Positions 53,417 through 62,115 of a stretch of DNA of 64,000 bases are shown one piece after another. The stretch comes from Nguyenibacter vanlangensis (GTDB taxonomy: Bacteria; Pseudomonadota; Alphaproteobacteria; Acetobacterales; Acetobacteraceae), in contig NZ_JABXXP010000001.1 of the NCBI RefSeq assembly GCF_013376155.1, positions 1 through 64,000 on the forward strand. Reading direction: 5' to 3'. The position numbers and the translations under genes were made by a program. Below the pieces are notes generated by a model. The model was not told the DNA's origin. It was given only the letters and a program-made list of their open reading frames with translations, and made no database searches. How positions within the stretch are numbered: position 1 is the stretch's first letter; the number at the start of each line of letters is the position of its first letter.

Positions 53417-53701
53417 TCAGATGGTCGTCCGGTCGCGATCTGCCTCCGGGCGAGGCTTGGCACCGAACTGCAGGGAGCCTGGCTGCATCGATACGGTATC
53501 GGGGGCCGATACGCGCGATGCGGTCGCGACGTTCTGGCCCAGCCAGAAATGCTTTGTGACCGGCACGATCTGTTCCCCAATGAGGATGCCCAGAAGCCCA
53601 ACCAGCGCCACGATCGGTGGCGCTGGTGAGCGGACATTCACGAGGCCGTAGAGAAGCCCCACGATCGTGCCGGCAAGCAAGGATACGAGATAGGGTTTCA
53701 C
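53417..53701 (-). CDS. XapX domain protein (DUF1427)
   Basis: A 94-residue protein of two hydrophobic helices with the XapX signature: MKPYLVSLLAGTIVGLLYG, then NVRSPAPPIVALVGLLGILIGEQ. The C-terminal 45 residues are a polar extension beyond the usual domain. XapX proteins are small inner-membrane proteins of unknown function often located next to isochorismatase-type or amidohydrolase genes, exactly as here (38 bp after the YcaC-like gene, 31 bp before the amidohydrolase). Confidence 0.92.
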   Translation of the reverse strand: MKPYLVSLLAGTIVGLLYGLVNVRSPAPPIVALVGLLGILIGEQIVPVTKHFWLGQNVATASRVSAPDTVSMQPGSLQFGAKPRPEADRDRTTI

Positions 53702-53739
53702 GCGGGATCTCCCGACCTGGAACCAATAACGCGACGCGC

Positions 53740-54393
53740 TCAGCCTTCGTGCGCGCCGAACATCGTCTTGGCGTAAGTCACGCCAAGGCCATAGGCGCCG
53801 CCGTATTTCTTGGCCACACCAGTCGTCGCCTCATATGTGTCCGTCCGGGCCCAGTCGCGTTGCAGTTCGAGCAGATATTGCAGCGAGGTCATGGGACGGC
53901 CGCCGGCCTGCACAATGCGTTCGATCGCACGTTCATGCGCCTCTGTCGAAACGTCACCACACGCGTCGGCGATTACATACACCTCGAACCCCTGGTCAAT
54001 CGCCGAGAGGGCGGGACCGACGATGCACACGGATGTCCAGAGACCGGCCAGGACGATGCGCGTCTTTCCAATGCGGTTGACGTCGGCGATGACTGCGGCG
54101 TCCTCCCACGTATTCATCGATGTACGGTCGAACAGCGCCTGCCCGGGAAAGGCCGAAGTAATTTCTTCAAACATCGGTCCCGAAAAGGATTTGGCCGCCA
54201 CCGTGGTCAGGATGGTCGACACATGGAATTCGGCCGCCGCCGCGGACACCAGCGCGGCATTATTACGCAGCGTGATGGCATCGATCGATTTGGTCGCGAA
54301 CGACATCTGAGACTGGAAATCGATCATGATCAGGAGATGATCGACGGGGGTTAAAAGCAGTTTTCCGGGGATAGGCGTCGCCTGGATAGACAT
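53740..54393 (-). CDS. isochorismatase-family hydrolase, YcaC-like
   Basis: A 217-residue cysteine hydrolase, first gene of the six-gene operon, starting after an AAGGAT site. Catalytic Asp25 in LIMIDFQ and nucleophile Cys123 in LWTSVCIVGPALS. The tail LLELQRDWARTDTYEATT and GGAYGLGVTYAKTM matches the YcaC subgroup and its paralogue at 39371, from which it differs throughout. YcaC proteins form large ring oligomers and hydrolyse an unidentified amide/ester. A promoter facing the operon lies in the 424-bp gap to the divergent histidine kinase. Confidence 0.92.
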   Translation of the reverse strand: MSIQATPIPGKLLLTPVDHLLIMIDFQSQMSFATKSIDAITLRNNAALVSAAAAEFHVSTILTTVAAKSFSGPMFEEITSAFPGQALFDRTSMNTWEDAAVIADVNRIGKTRIVLAGLWTSVCIVGPALSAIDQGFEVYVIADACGDVSTEAHERAIERIVQAGGRPMTSLQYLLELQRDWARTDTYEATTGVAKKYGGAYGLGVTYAKTMFGAHEG

Positions 54394-54817
54394 GGATTCA
54401 TCCTTCTGAAGAATACGAGCGAGAAGCAGGAAGGCTTGTCAATACAGATCAAATCAAACGCGACTTTGCGAACAGCAAAAAATTGCCCGCTTCTTCCGTT
54501 GTTTTTGATTCAATGCCTGACCCTGCTTCATCATTGACATTTCATGCAACAATAAAACAAACGAATGGACGACATTTCGAATTATCGCGTTTTTACGTTA
54601 TTTCGAGACGATGTCCCATTCGCTTTGGGATACTGCCCCCGCGCCGGATCAATGACAATATTATGCCCTTGGTCTAAAAAACTATACCAAAGGATATATT
54701 GCATACGCCGACCTGTGGTACCGGAGTAATGGCGAATGGCCGGATATGGCACTTTTCGACAAAAATCCAGAATATCCGACAAGACGCTGCCTGTAGAGGT
54801 GTGGTGTTCAATATAAT
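54394..54817. other. 424-bp AT-rich gap between YcaC operon and histidine kinase
   Basis: This divergent promoter region is markedly AT-rich (54400-54600 and 54650-54720). It holds no supported gene; a 64-codon plus-strand frame at 54483 has no family match. A short dyad TCCCA-N6-TGGGA lies near 54610-54630. It is the natural place for binding sites of the neighbouring FixJ-like or AraC regulators. Confidence 0.6.
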
Positions 54818-56530
54818 ATGAACAGATCAATTGGGCACTCATGGATGTCCATTCGCGACGCCGTCATTCTGGGAGGATTCAGCCTCTCGATAATCGGAAA
54901 TGTGTTCGCCGTAACCGTGCGGATCCTGAGGTGGCGACGAAAGCAGCGGGAAGACGCGATACGGCCGACATATGAGACATCGGCATTTGACCACGCGCCA
55001 GTCGCATTGGCGGTTCGCGAGCGGCACGGTACGGTCAGAGCCTGGAACCGGGCGGCGGAAAGACTTTACGGATGGCCTCGCGACAAGATCATCGGAATGA
55101 ATGCCTGTTCCACATTGGAGACGACATTCAGTATGGACCTGGCCGATGTCGTGGCCACGCTCGAGTCGGACGGTCGTTGGGCCGGGCATGTGGAACAAAA
55201 GGACATGTCCGGACATAGCATTACGGCGCTGGTGCAATGGGAATCGGTGCGCGGGTCCGGTGGTCGCCCGGATCTGGTCGTCGAAGCCAATATCGATCTG
55301 ACGGGCGATACGGCGGCCATCTTCGGACGCTTGAGCGAGGAACGCTATCGCACGATCTTCGATACGCTGGCGGTCGGTATCTGGGAACACGATTTCCGGG
55401 CGGTGAAGCATGAGCTCAATCGGCTCCATGCCGAAGGCATCGTCGACATTCGGAAATACATTAAAGAAAATAAAGACTTCGTGGCGCGCATGCGCCGGAC
55501 GGTGACGATATCGAATCCCAACGACGCGGCCCTGAAACTGTTCAATATCGCAAGTCGAACGGATTTCTTCAAAAACCTCAGTGATTTTCTTATAGAAGAC
55601 GACAGTACATTCGAACATTGCATCTTGGCGATTGATGGAGACGAGACAAAATTCGTCTGTGAATCGGATTTCCGATTAGCCACCGGCGAGAACGTAACGG
55701 CAATTGTCGCGTTGAGCTTCCCGTCCGGAGCCGGATACGACCGGGTGACAGGATGTATTCTCGATATCAGGGAACAGCGGAAAATGGAGGCAATGATCGC
55801 GGCGACGCGCGCCGAACTGGAACAGGCCCTGCGTGTCGCTAGCCTGGGCGAACTTTCTGCGACGATCGCCCATGAGGTCAACCAGCCGCTTGCCGCGGTG
55901 GTCAATTTCGCGCAGGCAGCTCAATGCTGGATCTGTGCGCCGGTACCGAATCTGTTAGAGGCCGGGGCGGCACTGACGGACGTCATCGAAGCTGCTCAAA
56001 ATGCGGCCGCCGTTGTTCGGCGTGTGCATACGTTGTTGGGTAAAGCGAAACCCGAACATGCCCCAATCCCAGTAGATCAAGTGATCAGCACGGCTGTCCT
56101 GCTCGCGCAGGGCGATGCCGAAGCACACGGGATTACCATCGTTCAGGAATTGCAGGTGCCGGGAAGCCTCGTTCTGGGAGACCGAATTCTTCTGCAACAG
56201 GTCATTGTCAATCTGTTGGGTAACGCAATACAGGCGATCGATGCCTTCGACCCGGCATTCAGGCGGATTACACTTACAATGTCGGCAAATCACGAGCGAG
56301 TCGTGCTGACAATGAGCGACACCGGTGGGGGTTTTTCGCCCGACGGTTTCGAAAAAGCATTCCAGACGTTCTATACGACGCGAGCGCAAGGCATGGGATT
56401 GGGCTTGTCAATTTGTCGATCAATTATAGAAGCACATAACGGTACAATCGAAATAGCCAACGACGATAAATCCGGCGGTGCGGTGATTACGATCGCTCTC
56501 CCCAGAGCGTTCGCCACTGGGATCATCTGA
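54818..56530 (+). CDS. PAS-domain sensor histidine kinase
   Basis: A 570-residue kinase. One N-terminal hydrophobic segment (DAVILGGFSLSIIGNVFAVTV) precedes PAS domain 1 (about 52-162; HAPVALAVRERHGTVRAWNRAAERLYGW), PAS domain 2 (about 172-320; TLAVGIWEHDFRAVKHELNRL), the dimerisation/phosphoacceptor box with His352 (ATIAHEVNQPLAAVVNF) and the ATPase with Asn469, Asp501 (DTGGGF) and GMGLGL 525-530. The HEVNQPL form belongs to the FixL/DctB-like group. It is divergent from the YcaC operon and followed convergently by two response regulators. The signal is unknown. Confidence 0.93.
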   Translation: MNRSIGHSWMSIRDAVILGGFSLSIIGNVFAVTVRILRWRRKQREDAIRPTYETSAFDHAPVALAVRERHGTVRAWNRAAERLYGWPRDKIIGMNACSTLETTFSMDLADVVATLESDGRWAGHVEQKDMSGHSITALVQWESVRGSGGRPDLVVEANIDLTGDTAAIFGRLSEERYRTIFDTLAVGIWEHDFRAVKHELNRLHAEGIVDIRKYIKENKDFVARMRRTVTISNPNDAALKLFNIASRTDFFKNLSDFLIEDDSTFEHCILAIDGDETKFVCESDFRLATGENVTAIVALSFPSGAGYDRVTGCILDIREQRKMEAMIAATRAELEQALRVASLGELSATIAHEVNQPLAAVVNFAQAAQCWICAPVPNLLEAGAALTDVIEAAQNAAAVVRRVHTLLGKAKPEHAPIPVDQVISTAVLLAQGDAEAHGITIVQELQVPGSLVLGDRILLQQVIVNLLGNAIQAIDAFDPAFRRITLTMSANHERVVLTMSDTGGGFSPDGFEKAFQTFYTTRAQGMGLGLSICRSIIEAHNGTIEIANDDKSGGAVITIALPRAFATGII

Positions 56531-56622
56531 AGGAGGAATAGGCGAACGGTGACCTGCATGCTTTCATTGCCATCAACGCGGTGACGCAACCGCGATGCAG
56601 GCGCTTTCTTCACGAAAAGCGA

Positions 56623-56997
56623 TCAGGCGCCTTTTTTGATGGATAGCGTCGAAAGAATATCCAGCAATATGCCAGGACTTAGTGGCTTCTCGACAAAGAA
56701 TGCCGCACCGGCTGCCGCGGCCTGTTTCATGAGGCTGGGCCGAGGAAACGCGGTAATGAGAATGATCGGTGGGCAGTTCGGCCTGCTTCTTAGCATGTGG
56801 GCCAGTTGCAGCCCGTTGACGTCGGGCATTTGTATGTCGGAGATGATACAGCTAAGCGACTCGAAGTCACTGTCGAGACACTCGCGAGCAGACGCGAATG
56901 CGCAGGTGGAGAAACCCAGGGACGTGACAAGACTGCCCAGGGAAACGCGGGCGCGCTCGTCGTCGTCCACGATCGCAATCATTGGGGCATGTGCCAA
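56623..56997 (-). CDS. single-domain response regulator (receiver only)
   Basis: A 124-residue receiver protein: acidic DDDE at 11-14, phosphoacceptor Asp54 in IISDIQMPDVNG, Thr/Ser switch in ILITAFP and Lys in FVEKPL near 104. No output domain, so it may act as a phosphate sink or connector. Start TTG at 56997 with AAGGA upstream; an ATG at 56982 would still cover the receiver. The AGGCGCC-TTTTTT at its 3' end is coding, not a terminator. Confidence 0.9.
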   Translation of the reverse strand: MAHAPMIAIVDDDERARVSLGSLVTSLGFSTCAFASARECLDSDFESLSCIISDIQMPDVNGLQLAHMLRSRPNCPPIILITAFPRPSLMKQAAAAGAAFFVEKPLSPGILLDILSTLSIKKGA

Positions 56998-57083
56998 TCC
57001 ACATCCTTACGAGCTGCTATGAGAGCTCGCCGTAACCGGGTTCCGGGTCCTTGAGCATGCGCCCTCTTTCGATTTTCCGATAC

Positions 57084-57743
57084 TCATACGCGCGTATGGT
57101 CTGGTCCCGCGCTGGTCTCGATCGTCTGGATGATCCGAATCAGCTCCGCGAAGCTCCTGGCTTTCATCTTACGCATCAGGTTGGCGCGATAGAGTTTCAC
57201 CGTGATTTCACTCAAACCGAGGTCACTTGCAATCTGCTTGTTCAGACGCCCTGCCCCGACACCTTTGAGTACCTCGCGCTCTCTCGGCGACAGGGCTTCC
57301 AGCCGAGCGTGGAGGTCCCTGAGGCGCGTTACGGATTCTCGCCGGCGGCGGTCGGCCGCCAAGGCTTCCGTAACGGCGTCCAACAGCTCCTGATTTCGGA
57401 ACGGTTTCTCCAGAAAGTCGATCGCACCGCCTTTCATGGCACGAACGGACATCGGGATATCTCCATGGGCCGTGATGAAGACCACCGGGACACACTCGCC
57501 GCGTTGCTCAAGAGCCGCCTTCAGGTCGAAGCCGTTGAGATTCGGAAGTCGGATATCGCATATCAGACAGCGCTCGGCCGCGGGCAGGCTCTGGTCGAGC
57601 AGATCGGATGCAGAACCATATTCTATCGACTGAAGACCGGCCGAACGCAGGAGACTCCGGAGCGATTTACGCACCCTGGTATCATCTTCGACAATGATGA
57701 CAACCGGGGTTTCGGACATTGTGGATGGTGCGGGCACGTGCAT
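57084..57743 (-). CDS. FixJ-family response regulator (receiver + LuxR HTH)
   Basis: A 219-residue DNA-binding regulator from ATG 57743 (AGGAG upstream; a second ATG at 57719). The receiver has EDD, the phosphoacceptor Asp in LICDIRLPNLNG (about 63), ITAHGD and EKPF. The LuxR-type helix-turn-helix follows: LSPREREVLKGVGAGRLNKQIASDLGLSEITVKLYRANLMRKM. This is the probable partner of the PAS kinase at 54818, as in FixL/FixJ and StyS/StyR systems. Its target is likely the adjacent YcaC operon or porin. Confidence 0.92.
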   Translation of the reverse strand: MHVPAPSTMSETPVVIIVEDDTRVRKSLRSLLRSAGLQSIEYGSASDLLDQSLPAAERCLICDIRLPNLNGFDLKAALEQRGECVPVVFITAHGDIPMSVRAMKGGAIDFLEKPFRNQELLDAVTEALAADRRRRESVTRLRDLHARLEALSPREREVLKGVGAGRLNKQIASDLGLSEITVKLYRANLMRKMKARSFAELIRIIQTIETSAGPDHTRV

Positions 57744-57863
57744 CGGAAAGCTCTCCTGGACACAGCCGAGCATTATCGGCATTTGAAACGGATTTATGAC
57801 TCAGCCGCGGACCATTCAGCAACAACTCCGAGCGGTCACCTGGGCATCCATGCCCAGGAGGCG

Positions 57864-58832
57864 TCAGGGCCGATGCCGCCATCGCCAGGCGCCTGGCGAG
57901 ATACCCTTCTTCCGTGAGAAGACACGTGTCAGATGACTTTGATCGGCAAACCCGGTGGCGACCGCGATGTGGCTGATCGGCTCTTCGCTTGACAATAAAA
58001 GGGCTTCGGCACGCGATATTCTTTGATCGAGGAGCCACTGATGCGCGCTGGTACCGGTACTGACCTTGAACGCGCGCGCAAAATGTGCACGAGTGAGCCC
58101 ACAATGGCTAGCCACCTCGGAAAGGCTGATATTGTCCGCAATATTCTCTGTCATGTAAGCTTCTGCCTTCGCCAGTTGCTGTGTAGAGAGACCTCCTTTG
58201 TTCCACCGTAGTGTCGGGGCACGGTCCCCGTAATGCTCCACGAGATGGTTGCAGAGCGCCAGGGTCACATGATCGAGAAACAGGGTATTGACTTCCTGCG
58301 GCCGAGCAAGTGCCAGAAGCAGTATGCGTGACAGATGCACGATAGCAGGATCGATGATTCCAGGCGTAAAGGTGATGGTGCTGACCCGCTTCGTGCCGGC
58401 TTCATCGGCGATCTCATCGAGGGATTGCCGGGGAATGTAGAATGTCAGGGCCTCATGCGGTGCGGTGACAAGCGCTGAAAACGCATCGATCAAGTTGACG
58501 ATCCTGATCGAATCCTTCCTGTAGCCCTGTCGATACAGGGGCCGATTCCCGCTCCAGAGTTCATGGTATTCAAGATCCGTCAGGTACATCGCCAGAACGA
58601 AGGTATCCTCGACTGGTATTTGCGCGCTCATCCCAAGCTGTTCCACACCAATACTCAGACGGCTGATTGCGATCTGAGTGGTTTTCAGCGACCGCGTGAT
58701 GAGTTTCTGTTGGGCGGGCAGCCCAAAGGAGCGCGCTATGGCGTCGCCATATTGCCTCTTGTTCCTTTCGACGCCAGCGTACATTTTTTCCTCGATCGTC
58801 ATTGCAGAGTCCATCCGGACCAGGGAAGTCAT
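57864..58832 (-). CDS. AraC family transcriptional regulator
   Basis: A 322-residue regulator with a C-terminal AraC/XylS HTH (AEAYMTENIADNISLSEVASHCGLTRAHFARAFKVSTGTSAHQWLLDQRISRAEALL) quoted here only in outline: first helix pair near 215-240, second near 265-300. The N-terminal half is of the type seen in regulators of aromatic or stress genes, with TDLEYHELWSGNRPLYRQGYRKDS. It may be TTG/ATG internal (58802). It is divergent from the Na+/H+ antiporter and adjacent to the FixJ-like gene. Confidence 0.9.
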   Translation of the reverse strand: MTSLVRMDSAMTIEEKMYAGVERNKRQYGDAIARSFGLPAQQKLITRSLKTTQIAISRLSIGVEQLGMSAQIPVEDTFVLAMYLTDLEYHELWSGNRPLYRQGYRKDSIRIVNLIDAFSALVTAPHEALTFYIPRQSLDEIADEAGTKRVSTITFTPGIIDPAIVHLSRILLLALARPQEVNTLFLDHVTLALCNHLVEHYGDRAPTLRWNKGGLSTQQLAKAEAYMTENIADNISLSEVASHCGLTRAHFARAFKVSTGTSAHQWLLDQRISRAEALLLSSEEPISHIAVATGFADQSHLTRVFSRKKGISPGAWRWRHRP

Positions 58833-59089
58833 GTCATGCTGTCAACGGATGCGATGTGAAGCGACAAGAGCCGAAGAATCTCGTCCAATGGAACGAAATC
58901 ATGGTTTTTCTGCATAAATCAGGCCACTTACATTCTATACGTTAGTATATATGTTGGCTGATCGGTTTTTGCGATAAAATAAAGTGAAATACTGGGTTTC
59001 CGGCTCGTTGGGCGACGCGCATCCGGCCGGTAGCACTGAAGCCTCTTACTCATTCCAGCACGTGGATTCAGGGAGTCCGACACACTCAT

Positions 59090-60472
59090 ATGCCGGCCGT
59101 CTTCCAATATGAAAGCCTCCTGGGTCTGGTCGCGGCAGCGGTGCTGCTCGAATTCGTCGCCTGGCGGCTACGATTGCCACCCGCCGCCGCTTTGATCTCG
59201 GGCGGGATTGCCCTGGCGCTGATCCCTGGCACGCCGGATCTGAGCATCGATCCCGGTCTTGTGCTGATCGTCTTCTTGCCACCGTTGCTGATGAGCGGCG
59301 CCTATTTCACAGTCTGGCGCGAATTCCGCGCCAATCTGTCCAGCATTCTCATGCTGGCGGTTGGTGCCGTGGGTTTTACCACACTACTGGTCGGTCTGGC
59401 CACCAAATGGATGGTGCCCGGACTGCCATGGGCGGTCTGTTTCACGCTGGGGGCGATCGTCTCGCCGCCGGACGCGGTGGCGGCAGATGCCGTGCTGGAA
59501 CGCGTCAGCCTGCCAAGCCGGATCACAGCCCTGCTGCGCGGAGAGAGCCTCTTGAATGACGCGGCGGGCCTGGTTCTGTTCCGCTTTGCACTTACAGCCG
59601 CATTGACCGGAGCATTCAGCCTGGCGGACGCGATCAACACGTTCTGCGTGCTGTCGATCGGCGGGGTCGTGGTCGGCTACATAATCGGCCAGGGAGGATT
59701 GTTCCTGATTCGCCGGTTACGCGACAGCGAACTGGCCATTGTCGCCACGTTCCTCCTGGCCGCGATCGCCTATATCGGCGGCGAGAGCCTGCATGTCTCC
59801 GGGGTGATCTCGACAGTCACGGCCGGGCTTCTGGTCGGCTGGCACCAGCACACCGACTTCAGCGCCGCGACCCGCGTGAGGGCCCAAGCCTTCTGGAAAA
59901 TCACCGTATTCCTGATGGAATCGGTTCTGTTCATCATGATCGGCCTGTCGCTGAAAGGCGTGCTGGCGCGGATCCACACGGTCGATGACGGGCTTCATAC
60001 CCTGCTTCTTCCGGCCGCAATCGTCGTCGCAACCGTCATTATAGCGCGCTTTGCTTGGCTGCTGGGCTCTCATGTCCTGCTGCGTACGATACAAATGTTT
60101 GGTTTTTTTCGCGCACGCCGCTCCTCGGTCGCTACAGCGGCGCTTATGAGCTGGGCAGGAATGCGTGGGGTCGTAACTTTGGTGGCCGCATTGTCGCTAC
60201 CGGATTCGCTGCCAGGCCGTGATATGATTCTTGTATCGGCGTTTGCCGTGATTCTTGTCACCGTACTGGTGCAGGGCAGCACTCTCGGACGGGCGATACG
60301 CTGCCTGCGACTGAACGGAGCGGAAGACCTGCTGGTCCGGCAGGAGAGCGAGGACATGGCCTGGATACGCATGAGCGACGCGCAGCAGGCCGCGGTCATC
60401 GCGATGTCGCAGCAACCTGACGGCACGCAATCACATCCTCGTCTCGTCGAGCAATATACCCATCGGACGTAA
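59090..60472 (+). CDS. Na+/H+ antiporter (CPA1 family), main part
   Basis: A 460-residue cation:proton antiporter with about 12 hydrophobic segments. Family motifs: FLPPLLMSGAYF in the fourth helix, GAIVSPPDAVAADAVLERV, and GESLLNDAAGLVLF with the ion-binding Asp region, then SWAGMRGVVTLVAALSLP. It exchanges cytoplasmic Na+ for H+. The frame is closed by TAA at 60470-60472, but the same frame continues open immediately with the normal C-terminal tail at 60473, so the full gene was probably about 531 codons. Confidence 0.9.
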   Translation: MPAVFQYESLLGLVAAAVLLEFVAWRLRLPPAAALISGGIALALIPGTPDLSIDPGLVLIVFLPPLLMSGAYFTVWREFRANLSSILMLAVGAVGFTTLLVGLATKWMVPGLPWAVCFTLGAIVSPPDAVAADAVLERVSLPSRITALLRGESLLNDAAGLVLFRFALTAALTGAFSLADAINTFCVLSIGGVVVGYIIGQGGLFLIRRLRDSELAIVATFLLAAIAYIGGESLHVSGVISTVTAGLLVGWHQHTDFSAATRVRAQAFWKITVFLMESVLFIMIGLSLKGVLARIHTVDDGLHTLLLPAAIVVATVIIARFAWLLGSHVLLRTIQMFGFFRARRSSVATAALMSWAGMRGVVTLVAALSLPDSLPGRDMILVSAFAVILVTVLVQGSTLGRAIRCLRLNGAEDLLVRQESEDMAWIRMSDAQQAAVIAMSQQPDGTQSHPRLVEQYTHRT

Positions 60473-60685
60473 ATGGCGATCGCGCTCGCCAAGGATCGGA
60501 AGCTGCATCGCCACAAGGAAATCGCGCATTTTCAAGTCATCCTGGCCGCGATCGAGGCCGGCCGTATGGCGCTGATCACCTTGCACCGGTCGGGTGACAT
60601 CCACGACAAGACGCTGAGAAAAATGGAAGAGGAACTCGACATGCAGCAAATCGCCGCCGAGATCCGCATTTCCGAAACCGGATGA
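60473..60685 (+). pseudogene. detached C-terminal tail of the Na+/H+ antiporter
   Basis: Directly after the TAA, in the same frame, an ATG opens 70 codons: KLHRHKEIAHFQVILAAIEAGRMALITLHRSGDIHDKTLRKMEEELDMQQ in character. The pattern LHRSGDIHD and EEELD is typical of the cytoplasmic C-terminus of CPA1 antiporters. It therefore is the antiporter's own tail, separated by a single nonsense codon. It might be translated by read-through or reinitiation at the adjacent ATG, or be lost. Confidence 0.75.
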
Positions 60686-60810
60686 TTCGCATGGACACGA
60701 CGATAATGGGAGATATCCTGTCGTCCGTGTATGCGATCGGCCGTGTGGCACGGTGCATGAGACGGGCAGCCGGGGCAGCTTCGCCCAGCGGCTAAGTCTT
60801 TCTGGCCATA

Positions 60811-60881
60811 TTATATCTAAAATCGTTATGACGGCATATATGTTAGTATAACTGCATCACGATCCGATATTCGTCTAGATG
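60811..60881. promoter_or_regulatory. 71-bp regulatory element, copy A
   Basis: This stretch aligns without gaps to 63713-63783 (58 of 71 bases identical by hand count). It begins TTATATCT, contains ATCGTTATG, GTATAACT (a GTTAT/ATAAC dyad) and CATCACG and ends TCTAGATG. It lies 68 bp upstream of the MBL hydrolase start. Copy B is the intergenic region of a LysR gene, so this is likely a LysR-controlled promoter. Confidence 0.75.
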
Positions 60882-60948
60882 ATGGTCCCGCCAACAGATG
60901 CAGGCGCGCCACCGCGCCCTGCTCTCAACTCGATATGCCAGGATCACC

Positions 60949-61866
60949 ATGAGTATCGATAACACCACCTCCGATAAGCCTGCTTCCTCCCCCCGCCTGC
61001 AGGTTCCTGGGCTATTCAAATGGATGGTGGGAGACATGGAGGTCACAGCCGTCAGCGACGGACATGCGACGTTTCCGTTGTCCATCGTCCCGGATGCCGA
61101 TCCGCAGGAGGCCGAACGCCTGGCCCAGGCGGCGTTTCTGCCACCCGGCGACCTGCCTATGGCGATCAACACCTATGTGATTCGGCAGGGCACGAGGACG
61201 GTGCTCGTCGATACCGGAGCGGGCGGAGGCCTTGGTCCGCAGGCTGGCAAGCAGCGTGATAATCTTCGCGCGGCCGGCATCGATCCGGCGTCCGTCGACG
61301 TGCTGTTTCTGACGCATCTGCATCCGGACCATATTCTCGGGATGACGACGCAGGACGGCACGGCGGCCTTCCCGAACGCCGAACTGGTCCTGCATCAGCG
61401 GGAACTGGCTTATTGGTCGGACGACGCCAACATGGCGCAGGGGACAGAGTTCGAGCGCTTCCTGTTTCAGTCGGCCCGACAGGCGGTCGCGGCTTATGCG
61501 GGGCGCACGACTCTGCTGGAGCGGGACGAACAGGCCGTGAGTCCGGGCGTGATCGCGCAGGAACTCCCCGGCCATACACCCGGTCACACGGGGCTGCTGG
61601 TCGCGTCCGGCGATGGCCAGCTTCTGATCTGGGGGGACATCATCCACCTGCCGCATCTCCAGTTCGTGCATCCGGAATGGGGCGTTGGTTTCGATGTGGA
61701 CCCCGTCCAGACCATGGCGACGCGCAGGCGAATGCTCGACAGGGTCGCGACGGACCGGATGATGGTCGCGGGCATGCATCTGGACTTCCCCGGATTCGGC
61801 TATGTCGGTCGCGCGCGGGATGGCGCCTATGCGTTCGTGCCCTCCCCATGGCGTCATGCCTTCTGA
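60949..61866 (+). CDS. MBL-fold metallohydrolase
   Basis: A 305-residue metallo-beta-lactamase-fold hydrolase from ATG 60949 (AGGA upstream). Metal motif HLHPDH at 123-128, further ligands in ELPGHTPGHTGLL and IWGDIIHLP, and a final His in AGMHLDFPG. This subgroup resembles quorum-quenching lactonase-like and alkylsulfatase-unrelated MBL proteins, commonly found beside LysR regulators. No signal peptide in the chosen start. Promoter contains element A. It is followed by a flavin reductase gene in the same direction. Confidence 0.9.
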   Translation: MSIDNTTSDKPASSPRLQVPGLFKWMVGDMEVTAVSDGHATFPLSIVPDADPQEAERLAQAAFLPPGDLPMAINTYVIRQGTRTVLVDTGAGGGLGPQAGKQRDNLRAAGIDPASVDVLFLTHLHPDHILGMTTQDGTAAFPNAELVLHQRELAYWSDDANMAQGTEFERFLFQSARQAVAAYAGRTTLLERDEQAVSPGVIAQELPGHTPGHTGLLVASGDGQLLIWGDIIHLPHLQFVHPEWGVGFDVDPVQTMATRRRMLDRVATDRMMVAGMHLDFPGFGYVGRARDGAYAFVPSPWRHAF

Positions 61867-61999
61867 CGTATCCCCGTCGACAGGCTGCACTCCGCCGCGT
61901 ACAAACCGTGTTCGACACCATGCCATGTCCGGCACCGGGGCGGGAGGATGCGCGAAGACGCGTCGTGACGCACCATCCAACCAGCAAGAGATCCCGTCC

Positions 62000-62092
62000 A
62001 TGAAGCTCGCCCGCCATGACGTCCCCGGAGCCGAAAGACTGGCCATCGTAGACGAGGGCGGTCGGCAGCGCATTCTTGTCTGGGACGAATGA
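62000..62092 (+). CDS. possible 30-residue ORF or gene remnant
   Basis: ATG 62000 encodes MKLARHDVPGAERLAIVDEG and ten more residues before TGA at 62092. The sequence resembles the first strand pair of fumarylacetoacetate-hydrolase-family proteins, so it may be the 5' stump of a lost gene. No strong ribosome site. It lies in a 250-bp gap that is otherwise featureless. Confidence 0.3.
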   Translation: MKLARHDVPGAERLAIVDEGGRQRILVWDE

Positions 62093-62115
62093 CGCAGCAG
62101 GAAGGGGACCGTCGC

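Noticed and set aside
56615-56637. Intrinsic terminator (GGCGCC then six T) after the histidine kinase
   Set aside because: The bases encode the C-terminus of the receiver-only regulator on the other strand and there is no good stem.
58936-58960. Third copy of the LysR-linked regulatory element before the antiporter
   Set aside because: Shares only a short GTTAGTATA word and AT-rich context with copy A; no extended alignment.
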